This document shows, in pieces, positions 1-10,281 of a stretch of 64,000 nt of DNA (positions are counted from its first letter, which is position 1; each line of letters begins with the position of its first letter). Source of the DNA: Paenibacillus sinopodophylli (lineage in GTDB: Bacteria > Bacillota > Bacilli > Paenibacillales > Paenibacillaceae); assembly GCF_005930355.1 (NCBI RefSeq), contig NZ_VDBO01000016.1:1-64000 (forward strand), read 5' to 3'. The position numbers and the translations under genes are program-made. The notes beneath the pieces were generated by a model. The model was not told the DNA's origin and did no database searches. It worked only from the letters and a program-made list of their open reading frames with translations.

Positions 1-162
1 TTTCGTGTCGACCGTGTCTCTCGTTGGCGACCTAGATAATATATCATAGGCGCCTATCCCATTGCAAGTGTTTTTTTATTTAATTTACTATTTCTTTTTC
101 TAGCCATTTCCTTCAACTACTCCAGCCCATTATACACGAAGGTACATTAATGAAAGAACATA

Positions 163-198
163 CAAAAAACGAGCTAAGCGTCTTCACGCCAAGCTCGT
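163..198 (-). terminator. Intrinsic terminator of the transglutaminase gene
   Basis: A 13-bp imperfect inverted repeat (arms 169-181 and 186-198, GAAG loop on the minus strand) is followed on the minus strand by a run of six T. It starts 11 bases after the stop codon of the transglutaminase-like gene, so it should end that transcript. Confidence 0.85.
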
Positions 199-208
199 CC
201 ATTTATTC

Positions 209-1012
209 TTAATATTGTTTGGCAACCGTATATTTCGAAGCATCCTTAATCAGGTCATATTTCTTATTGCCCTTTTTGAGTCCTGCATCTACTGTTGTGT
301 CAACAACTACCCATTTGCCATCCAGATATACTTCATTCCATGCGTGGTAAACATCTACATACGTCGATTCACCCATCATCAGCTTAGTCGGAATGTCCAA
401 GCTGCGAAGCATTCCAGCAAACAATGCTGCATAACCGTAGCAAATGTCTTTTTTCGATTGGAAAGTGCGATCAATGCTCGGCAGGTAATCCACCGAAAGA
501 TTAGCAGCCAATTGATTATCGTAATTAATGTTTGTAATGATGTAGTCATAGACAGCTTTTACTTTCTCGCTATCCGTTTTTTTGTTTTTTGTTAGTTCTT
601 TGGCTTTGAGAATCGCTTTGCTTGTATCTGTCCAGTTAATATTTTGAATGGAATTTAGATATAAGACTTTGTTATCTTTCAAGTTAAGTGTTACGGTGTC
701 TTTCGCAACTAGCTTGTACTTGTTAGCCGACGCATTTTCGAGAACCGAAATTGTATATTGTCCGTTACCAAGTTGCAACGGAAATTGTTCCGCAGTTTTT
801 CCACTGGTTAGGTTATACGTATAGTTCGTTTGACCTTTAGCAATCATAAGCTTTGTTTTCACCTTAGCATTGACTGGATAATTAATAGCAACGATTCCAT
901 TGTTAAGTTTAGTCGTATCCAACCATGTATCAGCTTCGCTTGCCTGAGCAACAGTCACATTAATAGAAGCAAATAGAACAAAAGCCGCGATTAGAAGAAT
1001 GAATTTACGCAT
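209..1012 (-). CDS. Secreted transglutaminase-like domain protein under c-di-GMP control
   Basis: This 267-residue protein starts with a Sec signal peptide (charged MRK, hydrophobic core to about residue 20, probable cut after VAQASEA). The C-terminal half is a transglutaminase-like cysteine-protease fold with a visible triad: Cys in DICYGYA, His in YHAWNEV and Asp in VVVDTT. The N-terminal 110 residues look like a beta-rich accessory domain that I cannot name. The protein should act outside the membrane as a protein cross-linker or a peptidase. The gene is monocistronic, with a terminator just downstream. Its leader holds two tandem c-di-GMP-I aptamers, and GAAAGGAG lies 9 bases before the ATG. 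The triad and riboswitches are directly visible; the substrate is unknown. Confidence 0.85.
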   Translation of the reverse strand: MRKFILLIAAFVLFASINVTVAQASEADTWLDTTKLNNGIVAINYPVNAKVKTKLMIAKGQTNYTYNLTSGKTAEQFPLQLGNGQYTISVLENASANKYKLVAKDTVTLNLKDNKVLYLNSIQNINWTDTSKAILKAKELTKNKKTDSEKVKAVYDYIITNINYDNQLAANLSVDYLPSIDRTFQSKKDICYGYAALFAGMLRSLDIPTKLMMGESTYVDVYHAWNEVYLDGKWVVVDTTVDAGLKKGNKKYDLIKDASKYTVAKQY

Positions 1013-1027
1013 GAAAAAAACTCCTTT

Positions 1028-1102
1028 CGGTAGCTGGCTGCCATCTCTTGAAGGCCCTTTAGCTTTGCGTCCCTAGCTTTCGATAGGTTTGCCGTTATCG
1101 TG
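1028..1102 (-). promoter_or_regulatory. c-di-GMP-I (GEMM) riboswitch, gene-proximal copy
   Basis: Read on the minus strand this matches the GEMM-I consensus in order: GGCAAACC, a CGAAAG tetraloop hairpin, GGGACGCAAAGC, GGGCC, then ATGGCAGCCAGCTACCG. The GACGCAAAGC core and GGCAGCC element are hallmark parts. The ribosome binding site GAAAGGAG begins at the 3' edge of the aptamer, which suggests control of translation. The base before CAAACC is G, as in c-di-GMP rather than cGAMP types, from my memory of the family. Confidence 0.92.
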
Positions 1103-1150
1103 TGAAGCTTTTAAATGAATGTCTGTGAAAATAAAAAAAGCTTGTCCATT

Positions 1151-1226
1151 CGGTAGCTGGCTGCCATCTCTCGGAAGGCCCTTTAGCTTTGCGTCCCCAC
1201 CTTTCGATAGGTTTGCCATTATCGTG
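1151..1226 (-). promoter_or_regulatory. c-di-GMP-I (GEMM) riboswitch, distal copy
   Basis: This second full aptamer lies 48 bases upstream of the first on the minus strand and has the same core elements (GGCAAACC, CGAAAG loop, GGGACGCAAAGC, GGCAGCCAGC). The copies differ at a few stem positions, some of them compensated, so both look functional. A T-rich stretch follows it (1133-1140 on the complement), but I could not draw a convincing terminator stem. Confidence 0.9.
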
Positions 1227-1343
1227 CTCTGCTTTATAGTTCTAATATACCATATGAAACTAGCAAATCAATAGGTCATCTCTTATATATCTCATATTTC
1301 GATAGATTATAAGACTTTTTGACGCTCAAACTAGTTATCAGCC

Positions 1344-1385
1344 AAATAAAAGGAACCGCCTGCGCAAAAAGCCAGACGGTTCCTT
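1344..1385 (-). terminator. Intrinsic terminator of lysS
   Basis: Nine-bp perfect arms (1350-1358 and 1377-1385) with an 18-base loop are followed on the minus strand by TTTATTT. It starts 8 bases beyond the lysS stop. Confidence 0.8.
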
Positions 1386-1393
1386 CATTTTCT

Positions 1394-3033
<1,640 letters not shown>

Positions 3034-3035
<2 letters not shown>

Positions 3036-3058
3036 AAAGCTTCCCACAAGGAAGCTTT
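3034..3058 (-). terminator. Intrinsic terminator of greA
   Basis: Perfect 9-bp arms (AAAGCTTCC, 3036-3044; complement 3050-3058) with a 5-base loop are followed by five T on the minus strand. It separates greA from lysS. Confidence 0.88.
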
Positions 3059-3079
3059 CTAATCCGCACATAGCAAACC

Positions 3080-3556
3080 TTATTTTTTGATGTCGAGAAT
3101 TTTGTATTGAATGATGCCGACAGGTACGCTGACTTCGACAACTGTTCCCTTTTTCTTGCCTAGAATCGCTTTCCCAACCGGGCTTTCATTGGAAATCTTA
3201 TTCTGTAGCGGATCTGCCTCTGCTGTACCTACAATGGAATATTCCATGGTGTCGCCGTATTCCATATCTTCAACCGTCACAATCGAACCGATGCTCACGG
3301 TATCAATGTCGATATCATCATTATTTATTATACGCGCATTGCGCAGCATTTTCTCAAGGGTAAGTACGCGTCCTTCGATAAACGCCTGTTCATTCTTCGC
3401 ATCCTCGTATTCGGAGTTCTCGCTTATATCACCGTAACCAATGGCTACTTTAATACGTTCGGCAACCTCGCGACGCTTGACCGATTTTAAATTCTCTAAT
3501 TCATCTTCGAGCTTGCGCAGCCCTTCTTGAGTCAGAATGATTTGCTTATCGTTCAT
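3080..3556 (-). CDS. greA: Transcription elongation factor GreA
   Basis: GreA rescues backtracked RNA polymerase by stimulating cleavage of the nascent RNA. The 158-residue length is that of the family. The N-terminal coiled coil (residues 1-75) carries the acidic tip region EYEDAKNEQ, and the C-terminal FKBP-like domain ends with [21 protein letters not shown]. The gene has a consensus promoter upstream (3696-3724) and a terminator downstream, so it is probably transcribed alone. It occupies the interval between yazB/dusB and lysS, where B. subtilis has no greA. Confidence 0.97.
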   Translation of the reverse strand: MNDKQIILTQEGLRKLEDELENLKSVKRREVAERIKVAIGYGDISENSEYEDAKNEQAFIEGRVLTLEKMLRNARIINNDDIDIDTVSIGSIVTVEDMEYGDTMEYSIVGTAEADPLQNKISNESPVGKAILGKKKGTVVEVSVPVGIIQYKILDIKK

Positions 3557-3695
3557 CTTTCCGATTCTCCTGTCATGTGACTAATTTTTCATACCTTGTA
3601 TGAATTCACTGATACCTAATATATTACGCTTCCTGATCCTCATACCTACAGTTGTTTGAAGCGCTCTTGATGTATTCGTTAGATTATATTGCACG

Positions 3696-3724
3696 ATTAT
3701 ATTGCAAGGCACTCTGAATGTCAA
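3696..3724 (-). promoter_or_regulatory. Consensus SigA promoter for greA
   Basis: On the minus strand a perfect TTGACA (3719-3724) and a perfect TATAAT (3696-3701) are separated by exactly 17 bases. It lies about 140 bases upstream of the greA ATG, just downstream of the dusB remnant. Confidence 0.8.
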
Positions 3725-3830
3725 TCAAAGCCAGCTGACCCATTAAAACCGTTACGATGGGATAAACTTCAGCAGAAGCCGCATGATAGCGGCTTTTGTC
3801 GAACAGTGTCGGTTGGCCTAATTAACGTCA

Positions 3831-3953
3831 ATTGCCGATAACGGGAATAGATACCGCTTCTTTGACATCCTTTATAATGTCCCAATTCGCCTTGCCCGAA
3901 TACAACTGCTCTCAAGTGCGTCCGTGAACGCTTACGGCCTTGCACCCAGCGCA
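3831..3953 (-). pseudogene. dusB: Decayed fragment of dusB (tRNA-dihydrouridine synthase)
   Basis: No long frame exists here, but one minus-strand frame reads KAVSVHGRT, a TGA stop, EQLYSGKANW, DIIKDVKEAVSIPVIGN, then another stop. This is the well-known central block of bacterial DusB (VHGRTREQxYSGKADWDIIxxVKxAVSIPVIGN), with the Arg codon after HGRT changed to TGA (3912-3914). The fragment is about 40 codons of a normally 330-residue enzyme; both ends are gone. Its position between yazB and lysS is that of dusB (yacF) in B. subtilis, so this is the local gene in decay, not an import. A 61-residue open frame over the same bases in another phase is a shadow. Confidence 0.88.
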
Positions 3954-3992
3954 CTAATTGGTTAGCATTCTTATCCTATTCCTGCAGCAACG

Positions 3993-4205
3993 CTATTCAC
4001 GATCAATAGACATAAGTTCCTCGTAGCTGATACCTAGCGTCTTGGCAATATGACTTAATAGCTTAGGGTCTGTCTTTCTTGTTCCGCGCTCTAACGATCC
4101 GAGAACGGCCACCGATACGCCAAGTTCCTTGGCCAGCTCCTGCTGTGTATATCCCTTCAGCTTTCGAAAGGCTCTGACGCGCTGCGCCAATTGATTGTTT
4201 TCCAT
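3993..4205 (-). CDS. yazB: Small helix-turn-helix protein, YazB type
   Basis: This 70-residue protein is a single Cro/C1-type HTH (QRVRAFRKLKGYTQQELAKELGVSVAVLGSLERGTR). The size and the place after folK are those of B. subtilis YazB. The ATG lies inside the 3' end of folK (49-base overlap), and AAGGAAGG stands about ten bases upstream, so this start is well supported. It probably binds DNA; its target is not known. Confidence 0.9.
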   Translation of the reverse strand: MENNQLAQRVRAFRKLKGYTQQELAKELGVSVAVLGSLERGTRKTDPKLLSHIAKTLGISYEELMSIDRE

Positions 4206-4705
4206 AACGTGATGCCTTCCTTTCCATCCAAAAGCGCCACCCTGGACGCTGCGCTTACCTCCTGCTGCAGCTGATGCGAATAATCCAAAACATCATGCAG
4301 CGGCACCAGGACAAACGCCCGCTCCATCATGCGCGGATGCGGCAAGGTTAATTCCTCTTGATCCATTCTGACATTATCATATAGGAGCAGATCAAGGTCA
4401 ATGGTTCTAGGTCCCCAACGTATTTGTCGAACTCTTCCTAATTGCTGTTCGAATTGAAGCAGCTGCCTTAGCAGCATTAGCGGAGAGAGTGTCGTTTGCA
4501 CAGCCAAAACCATATTGAGAAAAGGAGGCTGCTCCGTGTAGCCAACCGGATCCGTCTCATACATGCCGGATACCGAGCTCACTCTGACATCTGGATGAGT
4601 GTCCAGCAGGCTAATTGCAGACAACAGCAATTGCTCACGATTGCCCATATTGGAGCCTAGGGCAATATAAGCTTCTGCTTCCTTATGCGGGAATTGTTCG
4701 TCCAT
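4157..4705 (-). CDS. folK: 2-amino-4-hydroxy-6-hydroxymethyldihydropteridine pyrophosphokinase
   Basis: FolK transfers pyrophosphate from ATP to 6-hydroxymethyl-7,8-dihydropterin, giving the substrate of FolP. The 182-residue product has the family signatures AYIALGSNMGNRE at the N-terminus, the central GPRTIDLDLLLYD and the LTLPHPRMMERAFVLVPL stretch. Its start overlaps the folB end by 23 bases and its end overlaps yazB by 49, so the three are probably translationally coupled. Confidence 0.97.
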   Translation of the reverse strand: MDEQFPHKEAEAYIALGSNMGNREQLLLSAISLLDTHPDVRVSSVSGMYETDPVGYTEQPPFLNMVLAVQTTLSPLMLLRQLLQFEQQLGRVRQIRWGPRTIDLDLLLYDNVRMDQEELTLPHPRMMERAFVLVPLHDVLDYSHQLQQEVSAASRVALLDGKEGITLWKTINWRSASEPFES

Positions 4706-5069
4706 CAGCGTCCCGCTTTCTGCGCAGCTCCACCGTTACTCCGTCAAAATGGATATCAAACGGCGGGTTTGGCTTGGTTACTCGAACCGTCACTTCATTT
4801 ACCATAGTATAAGCTTCCAGTACCCGTGTTGCAATGTGACCTGTCAAAGCTTCTATTAGCTTGAAAGGAGGGCCTTCCACTATCTTTTTGGCCAGCGCGT
4901 GTATCTCAGCATAATTGACCGTATAGGCCAAGTCATCGGTTATAGCAGCCTGCTCTAAATCCATCGTAAGCTCAACATCCACTTCATACTTCTGTCCGAG
5001 CTTGTTCTCCTCAGGAAATACACCATGATAACCATAAAACTTCATTCCCTTGATACTCATGTTGTCCAT
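4683..5069 (-). CDS. folB: Dihydroneopterin aldolase
   Basis: FolB converts 7,8-dihydroneopterin to 6-hydroxymethyldihydropterin and glycolaldehyde. The 128-residue protein starts with MDNMSIKGMKFYGYHGVFPEE, typical of the family, and contains the catalytic-lysine region RVTKPNPP near residue 100. It lies between folP and folK in the folate operon. Confidence 0.97.
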   Translation of the reverse strand: MDNMSIKGMKFYGYHGVFPEENKLGQKYEVDVELTMDLEQAAITDDLAYTVNYAEIHALAKKIVEGPPFKLIEALTGHIATRVLEAYTMVNEVTVRVTKPNPPFDIHFDGVTVELRRKRDADGRTIPA

Positions 5070-5125
5070 TAAACTACTCTCCCAACATTTTAGCGTTTCT
5101 AATCGGCATAAGCGTTACCTTTTAT

Positions 5126-5974
5126 TTAGCCGCGGTATACGATGGCGTCTGCCATGAGTGCAGCGCGTTTGATGGCGCCAACGTCATGAACACGCATCAC
5201 TTGGCAGCCCTGTGCAATGCCAAGGACGACAGTCGCAGCAGTCCCTTCAACTAGCTCCAGAACGGGGCGATTCAATGTCTGTCTAATGAATCCCTTGCGA
5301 GAAGTACCAAGCAGCACCGGATAACCCAGTAAGGCAACCTCCGATAAATGACCAAGCATCTCCAAGTTATCTTCATAGGTTTTGGCAAAACCAATACCCG
5401 GATCAAGCCATATTTGATTCTCTTGAACGCCAGCAGACCGTGCCAAGCTGACACTTCCACGCAAATCAGCAAGCACATCCGGAACCAAAGCATTATAGTC
5501 CCTAGCATGGCGATTGTGGCTAATTATAACTGGACAGCCGTACTCTGCCGCGACTGATGCCATATTAGGATCACCCTTCAGGCCCCAAATGTCATTGATA
5601 ATATGAGCGCCAGCCTCAAGCGCTTGGCGAGCGGTCTCTGCTTTATACGTATCAATAGACAGCGGCATATGAGGCAGCGCTTGGCGTACGGCGCGAATGA
5701 CAGGAACAATGCGCCGCACTTCCTCTTCAAGACTGACCGGCTCAAATCCAGGACGGGTAGACTCTCCCCCAATATCCAGAATATCCGCACCGTCCTTCGC
5801 CATCTCTTCTGCGTGAGCAACTGCAGCATCAATATCCATATAGCGGCCGCCATCCGTAAAGGAATCGGGGGTAGCATTCAGAATGCCCATAATCAGCGTG
5901 CGCTTGCCCAGTTGAAGCGTCGCTCCCCCTCCGAAATCATAGGTTCTATGATGAAAAGCAGGGCGTTGATTCAT
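5126..5974 (-). CDS. folP: Dihydropteroate synthase (sulfonamide target)
   Basis: FolP joins p-aminobenzoate to hydroxymethyldihydropterin pyrophosphate. Both family signatures are clear: MGILNATPDSFTDGG near the N-terminus and DILDIGGESTRPG near residue 60; the SxRK loop appears as TSRKGFI. A longer frame starts at 5995, but GGAGG (5983-5987) falls inside it, eight bases before ATG 5974, so the 282-residue form is preferred. The PABA genes lie immediately upstream, so the operon makes both substrates of this enzyme. Confidence 0.97.
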   Translation of the reverse strand: MNQRPAFHHRTYDFGGGATLQLGKRTLIMGILNATPDSFTDGGRYMDIDAAVAHAEEMAKDGADILDIGGESTRPGFEPVSLEEEVRRIVPVIRAVRQALPHMPLSIDTYKAETARQALEAGAHIINDIWGLKGDPNMASVAAEYGCPVIISHNRHARDYNALVPDVLADLRGSVSLARSAGVQENQIWLDPGIGFAKTYEDNLEMLGHLSEVALLGYPVLLGTSRKGFIRQTLNRPVLELVEGTAATVVLGIAQGCQVMRVHDVGAIKRAALMADAIVYRG

Positions 5975-6003
5975 TTTGGAATCCTCCAGTTTCATTGTAT
6001 TCG

Positions 6004-6921
6004 CTAAGCATTATCCCTTATAGCCGTGCGAGTTGATACGTTCATCTCATTCGCAGTCGTAGACTGTCTGTACATCGATAAAAGCTGCCTCGTTATTGCT
6101 CCCGCTTCCCCGCTTCCGACAACATGAGTTTGACCCATCGTATCAGTCAACCTCGTGACAGGTACAAGCTCCTGAATCGAATTGGTCAGCCAAATCTCAT
6201 CCGCCTGCTGCAGCTGTTCCCGGCTATATAAGCCTTCTTCTGCTGACAAGCCCGCACTACTGGCTAGTTCCAGCACTCGCCCCCGTGTAATGCCTGGCAA
6301 TATGCCTGTAGAGATGGCTGGTGTGTATATGACATTGTTTTTGACAAAAAACAAATTGCTGACGATGCCTTCTGCCAACCAACCCTCATGGCTGAGCATT
6401 AATCCTTCTGCCCCCACGGAGGCCTTGCTCGATAGAAGCTCACGCTTAGCAATAATATTGTTCATATAATGGAGGGACTTGTAGCGAACATCGCCTTCCG
6501 GCGTGTTCCGCCGCGTATGCATAAGCCGCAGCTCCCTTCCGTGCATATGAACCGCATCATTCGCTGGAGGCAAAGCCTTTACTAGAATGAGCACGTTCGG
6601 CCGCTCGTAATCACCCGTCGGCAATCCAAGCTCTGACTCTCCTGCACTCACGGTCATACGTATATAGGCATCCTCTAACTCATTTGCCTTCAGCAATTCC
6701 TCCAACAAGGCGATAAGCTGCTCAGGGTCAGTCTGATAACGGATGCCAAGTTGTTCACAACCTGCATGCAGACGATCCAAATGCCGATCCAAGAGGTAAG
6801 GTACTCCACCATAGGTACGAAAGGTTTCAAATAGGCCCATGCCGTACAAAAAACCGTGATCATAAACAGAGATCACGGCTTCGCTTGCTTCCAGAACGGA
6901 GCCGTTCAGTCCGACTTTCAT
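6004..6921 (-). CDS. pabC: Aminodeoxychorismate lyase
   Basis: This PLP enzyme of aminotransferase fold class IV eliminates pyruvate from aminodeoxychorismate to give p-aminobenzoate. The 305-residue protein has the class IV features: [18 protein letters not shown] at residues 18-36, the PLP-lysine region [15 protein letters not shown], and [12 protein letters not shown]. The start overlaps the pabA stop by four bases (ATGA). The last 20 residues ([19 protein letters not shown]) look like an unstructured tail. Confidence 0.95.
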   Translation of the reverse strand: MKVGLNGSVLEASEAVISVYDHGFLYGMGLFETFRTYGGVPYLLDRHLDRLHAGCEQLGIRYQTDPEQLIALLEELLKANELEDAYIRMTVSAGESELGLPTGDYERPNVLILVKALPPANDAVHMHGRELRLMHTRRNTPEGDVRYKSLHYMNNIIAKRELLSSKASVGAEGLMLSHEGWLAEGIVSNLFFVKNNVIYTPAISTGILPGITRGRVLELASSAGLSAEEGLYSREQLQQADEIWLTNSIQELVPVTRLTDTMGQTHVVGSGEAGAITRQLLSMYRQSTTANEMNVSTRTAIRDNA

Positions 6922-7499
6922 CGTACAGCGCCCGTCCGGTTTTGTAAGAAATTGCGAAGCATCGTAAGGCCATGCTCCGTGATAATCGATTCAGGGTGGA
7001 ATTGTACACCTTCAATCGGATATTCCTTATGGCGAAGACCCATAATCTCACCTTCCTCTGTTTCCGCTGTAATCTCAAGACAATCTGGCAGCGTTTCACG
7101 GCGCACGATGAGAGAATGGTAGCGCGTAGCTGTAAATGGCGATGGTAATCCGGCAAAGGTAGCTTTCCCTTGGTGATGAATCGCCGAGGTTTTGCCATGC
7201 ATAAGCTTCTCCGCGCGTACGACTTCCCCGCCAAAGGCTTGTCCAATGGATTGATGACCTAAGCAGACGCCAAATATAGGAATGACTCCTTTGAAATGCT
7301 CAATAAGCGCCAGACTAATCCCTGCTTCATTGGGCGAACAAGGTCCCGGCGAAATCAGGATGTGGTCAGGCGCCATAGCTTCGATTCCCGCCAGATCAAT
7401 CTCGTCATTGCGTTTCACCGTTATTTCCTCGCCAAGCTCACCCAAATATTGAACGAGATTGTACGTAAAAGAGTCATAATTATCTATTACTAATATCAT
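6918..7499 (-). CDS. pabA: Aminodeoxychorismate/anthranilate synthase glutamine amidotransferase subunit
   Basis: This class I glutamine amidotransferase supplies ammonia to PabB. The triad is visible: Cys in [15 protein letters not shown], and His and Glu in QFHPESI. In Bacillus this subunit is shared with TrpE, so it may serve tryptophan synthesis as well. The 193-residue length is normal. It overlaps pabB by four bases upstream and pabC by four bases downstream. Confidence 0.96.
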   Translation of the reverse strand: MILVIDNYDSFTYNLVQYLGELGEEITVKRNDEIDLAGIEAMAPDHILISPGPCSPNEAGISLALIEHFKGVIPIFGVCLGHQSIGQAFGGEVVRAEKLMHGKTSAIHHQGKATFAGLPSPFTATRYHSLIVRRETLPDCLEITAETEEGEIMGLRHKEYPIEGVQFHPESIITEHGLTMLRNFLQNRTGAVR

Positions 7500-9103
7500 G
7501 TTAAGGCTCCCCCTCTATCCGGCTCTGCTGCTTGTCCATGGGCCGCAAAGCGTTCACTATATTGAATGGCTTTCCATAACGCCTTTGCTTTGCTCAAGGA
7601 CTCCTTATACTCTCGCTCTGGATCAGAATCAATCACAATACCCGCGCCCGCTTGAATGTGAACAATTCCGTCCTGAAGCGCCATCGTTCTAATAATGATA
7701 TTAAATTCCATATCGCCATTGTAGTCAATCCATCCAAGCGAACCCGTATAAGGACCTCTGCGCGCAGGCTCCAGCTCTTCAATGATCTCCATCGTACGAA
7801 TCTTAGGAGCTCCCGTAATGGTCCCTCCCGGGAAAGTAGCGGAAATCACATCATAAGCGTCCTTACCTTCAGCTAGGCGCCCTTCCACCTGTGATACCAG
7901 ATGCATCACATGCGAGTACTGCTCGATTACCATCAGCTCTTCTACCTTAACCGTACCATAAGCCGAAATTCGTCCCAGATCATTCCGCTCCAAGTCGACA
8001 AGCATAATATGCTCGGCTCGCTCCTTCTCATTCGACAGAAGCTCATTAGCCAGTCTTTGATCCTCAGCCTCGTCATTCCCGCGCCTGCGCGTACCAGCAA
8101 TCGGTCTTGTCACAAGCTTGGTTTCCTTCAGCTCAACAAGCAGTTCCGGCGAGGCGGAGACCAGTTGAAAATCCGGACAACGCAGAAAGCCCATATACGG
8201 CGAGGGGTTAACTAATCTCAGCCATTCATAAAGCTCCTCGGGTGGAGCAGCAACTTCCTTGCTCTGCCTGACAGACAAATTCACTTGAAATACGTCACCC
8301 TGCTCAATGTAGCGCTGAATTTGAAGAACAGCCTCCATATAGGCTTCTTTGGGAAAAGGTGACGTAATATCTGCGAGTGTCGGCAGCTCCATCTGCAGTT
8401 GATCGTCCGCGAGCAGCAGCTGCCGCTTCTTACGCATCGATTCCGCTTTCACCTTAGCCTTTTCTTCGTCGAACCAGGTCAGCCAATAATCAGTCATGCC
8501 TTCCGCTCTCGACAACGCTCTTTCATAAGCTGCACTCAGCTCTTGCTCATCGGCATCAAGCTCAATCCCAGTATGAATCGAGCAATAAACCTTCTCCTTG
8601 GCGTGATCGATAATCCACAGCTCATTTATTTGCATGAACAAATAATCCGGTATGCTAAGGTCATCCAATGCCAGCACCGGCAAACGTTCTATCGTACGAA
8701 TGATGTCATAGCCCCAGAATCCGACGCAGCCGCCAATCCATTTCGGCCCATCTACAACTCTTGGTCCCGTCTTGCCGCTCATCCACTCACGCACCACTTC
8801 AAGCGGGCTCCCGCTCCATTTGCGCTTGCTTTGCTCCTCCAGCGACTGAAAGGCTACTGATTCGGCAGATACGCCCTTTCCGCGAATAACAGCGTCTGGG
8901 TGCAATCCCAAATACGTATAACGACCGTCCTTGCCGCTCTCTAGTACGAATGCGTATGGCGAAGCATCTTGCCACACCTCTTCCCAAGATAAGACCCCTG
9001 CCCGAAGCTCCAGCTGAAAAGGCAGTTCCACAACCAGCGGCAACGTTGTATATTTCTGTTCGGCGTGCCACCGAGTCCACTGCTCCATAGCGGTGACCAT
9101 CAC
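7496..9103 (-). CDS. pabB: Aminodeoxychorismate synthase component I
   Basis: PabB aminates chorismate to 4-amino-4-deoxychorismate. The 535-residue protein has the chorismate-binding signatures: [41 protein letters not shown] and [18 protein letters not shown]. The PIAGT motif marks the family. The likely start is GTG 9103 or ATG 9100, preceded by GGGGGTAGAAGG. It is the first gene of the pabB-pabA-pabC-folP-folB-folK-yazB run, all tightly packed, so the promoter should lie in the short gap to the cysK terminator. Confidence 0.96.
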   Translation of the reverse strand: MMVTAMEQWTRWHAEQKYTTLPLVVELPFQLELRAGVLSWEEVWQDASPYAFVLESGKDGRYTYLGLHPDAVIRGKGVSAESVAFQSLEEQSKRKWSGSPLEVVREWMSGKTGPRVVDGPKWIGGCVGFWGYDIIRTIERLPVLALDDLSIPDYLFMQINELWIIDHAKEKVYCSIHTGIELDADEQELSAAYERALSRAEGMTDYWLTWFDEEKAKVKAESMRKKRQLLLADDQLQMELPTLADITSPFPKEAYMEAVLQIQRYIEQGDVFQVNLSVRQSKEVAAPPEELYEWLRLVNPSPYMGFLRCPDFQLVSASPELLVELKETKLVTRPIAGTRRRGNDEAEDQRLANELLSNEKERAEHIMLVDLERNDLGRISAYGTVKVEELMVIEQYSHVMHLVSQVEGRLAEGKDAYDVISATFPGGTITGAPKIRTMEIIEELEPARRGPYTGSLGWIDYNGDMEFNIIIRTMALQDGIVHIQAGAGIVIDSDPEREYKESLSKAKALWKAIQYSERFAAHGQAAEPDRGGALT

Positions 9104-9154
9104 CTTCTACCCCCGTAAACATCACTTATTTTGCTCAGTATACCGAATAGCCAA

Positions 9155-9192
9155 GTAAAAAGAAAGCCTTCCATTCCGAGGAATGAAAGGCT
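9155..9192 (-). terminator. Intrinsic terminator of cysK
   Basis: Arms of 13 bp (9165-9177 and 9180-9192, one G-T pair) with a 2-base spacer are followed on the minus strand by TTCTTTTT. It makes cysK a single-gene unit apart from the pab-fol operon. Confidence 0.85.
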
Positions 9193-9214
9193 GCTTTGGT
9201 ACACGTATATAAAA

Positions 9215-10153
9215 TTAGTTTTCGAAGTTGAACAATGGAGTGGACAGGTAACGTTCGCCGTTGCTCGGAACAATCGCTACTACACGTTTGCCAGCACCAA
9301 GCTCCTTCGCTACTTGCAATGCTGCATAGATCGCTGCTCCAGAAGAAATACCGCAAAGAATACCTTCTTCTTTGGCTGCACGGCGAGCATAGTCAAATGC
9401 ATCATCATTCTCAATCGTTATAACAGCATCATAAATTTCACGGTTCAAAATGTCAGGTACGAAGTTTGCACCGATACCTTGAATTTTGTGTGCGCCTGGC
9501 TTGCCGCCCGATAGGATTGGCGAAGCCGCAGGCTCAACTGCGTAAATTTTGATACCTTCAAAGTTTTTCTTCAGAACCTCGCCAGTACCGGAAATGGTAC
9601 CGCCAGTACCGATACCTGCTACGAATGCATCCAATTTGCCATCAAGGGAATTGATTGCTTCAACGATTTCAGGTCCAGTCGTCTCACGGTGAACCTTCAC
9701 GTTAGCTTGGTTTTTGAATTGTTGCGGCAAGAAGTAGTTAGGGTTCTCCGCTGCAAGTTCTTCAGCCTTGCGAACAGCCCCGTTCATTCCTTCTGAACCT
9801 GGCGTCAATACAAGCTCTGCACCATAAGCGCGAAGAAGGTTGCGACGCTCAATACTCATTGTTTCTGGCATAACAAGGATAGCCTTATAGCCTTTTGCTG
9901 CTGCTACAAGTGCTAGTCCGATTCCTGTGTTACCGCTAGTAGGCTCAATGATGGTATCGCCTGGCTTAATAATTCCTTCTTGCTCAGCTACCTCGATCAT
10001 GCTGATTGCAATACGGTCTTTAACACTTGCGCCTGGATTCTGGTACTCAAGCTTCACATAAACCTCTGCGCTGCCCTCAGGTACAAGACGATTTAAACGA
10101 ACTAACGGAGTATCACCAATAAGATCAAGAACACTGTTCACAATTTTGGCCAT
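9215..10153 (-). CDS. cysK: Cysteine synthase A (O-acetylserine sulfhydrylase)
   Basis: CysK makes L-cysteine from O-acetylserine and sulfide with PLP. The PLP lysine sits in [15 protein letters not shown], the substrate loop is [12 protein letters not shown], and the phosphate-binding loop is [13 protein letters not shown]. The 312-residue length is normal. AAGGAGG lies 10 bases before the ATG. The upstream promoter has a palindrome in its spacer (10208-10237), which suggests a repressor. Confidence 0.97.
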   Translation of the reverse strand: MAKIVNSVLDLIGDTPLVRLNRLVPEGSAEVYVKLEYQNPGASVKDRIAISMIEVAEQEGIIKPGDTIIEPTSGNTGIGLALVAAAKGYKAILVMPETMSIERRNLLRAYGAELVLTPGSEGMNGAVRKAEELAAENPNYFLPQQFKNQANVKVHRETTGPEIVEAINSLDGKLDAFVAGIGTGGTISGTGEVLKKNFEGIKIYAVEPAASPILSGGKPGAHKIQGIGANFVPDILNREIYDAVITIENDDAFDYARRAAKEEGILCGISSGAAIYAALQVAKELGAGKRVVAIVPSNGERYLSTPLFNFEN

Positions 10154-10207
10154 GGAAATAACTGCCTCCTTATTCCGACTAATTCAGTTGGTATTTTCAC
10201 TAATTCC

Positions 10208-10237
10208 ATCTTATCAATGTCTTGTAGACATTGTCAA
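10208..10237 (-). promoter_or_regulatory. cysK promoter with a palindromic operator in the spacer
   Basis: On the minus strand TTGACA (10232-10237) and TAAGAT (10208-10213) are 18 bases apart. A perfect inverted repeat, CAATGTC-TTGTA-GACATTG (10215-10233), fills the spacer. A protein bound there would block RNA polymerase. It does not resemble the CymR box as I remember it. Confidence 0.7.
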
Positions 10238-10281
10238 TAGTGACTTTCTCACTCTATTGAAAACGTTGCCTTTAAGACTGA

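Noticed and set aside
1-162. Search for the rRNA operon that follows lysS in some Bacillales
   Set aside because: No 16S or tRNA-like sequence is visible in the first 160 bases; only AT-rich non-coding DNA is seen.
3769-3954. 61-codon minus-strand frame between greA and yazB
   Set aside because: It overlaps the dusB relic in a different phase, has no ribosome site and no recognisable family; the dusB-like frame explains the sequence better.
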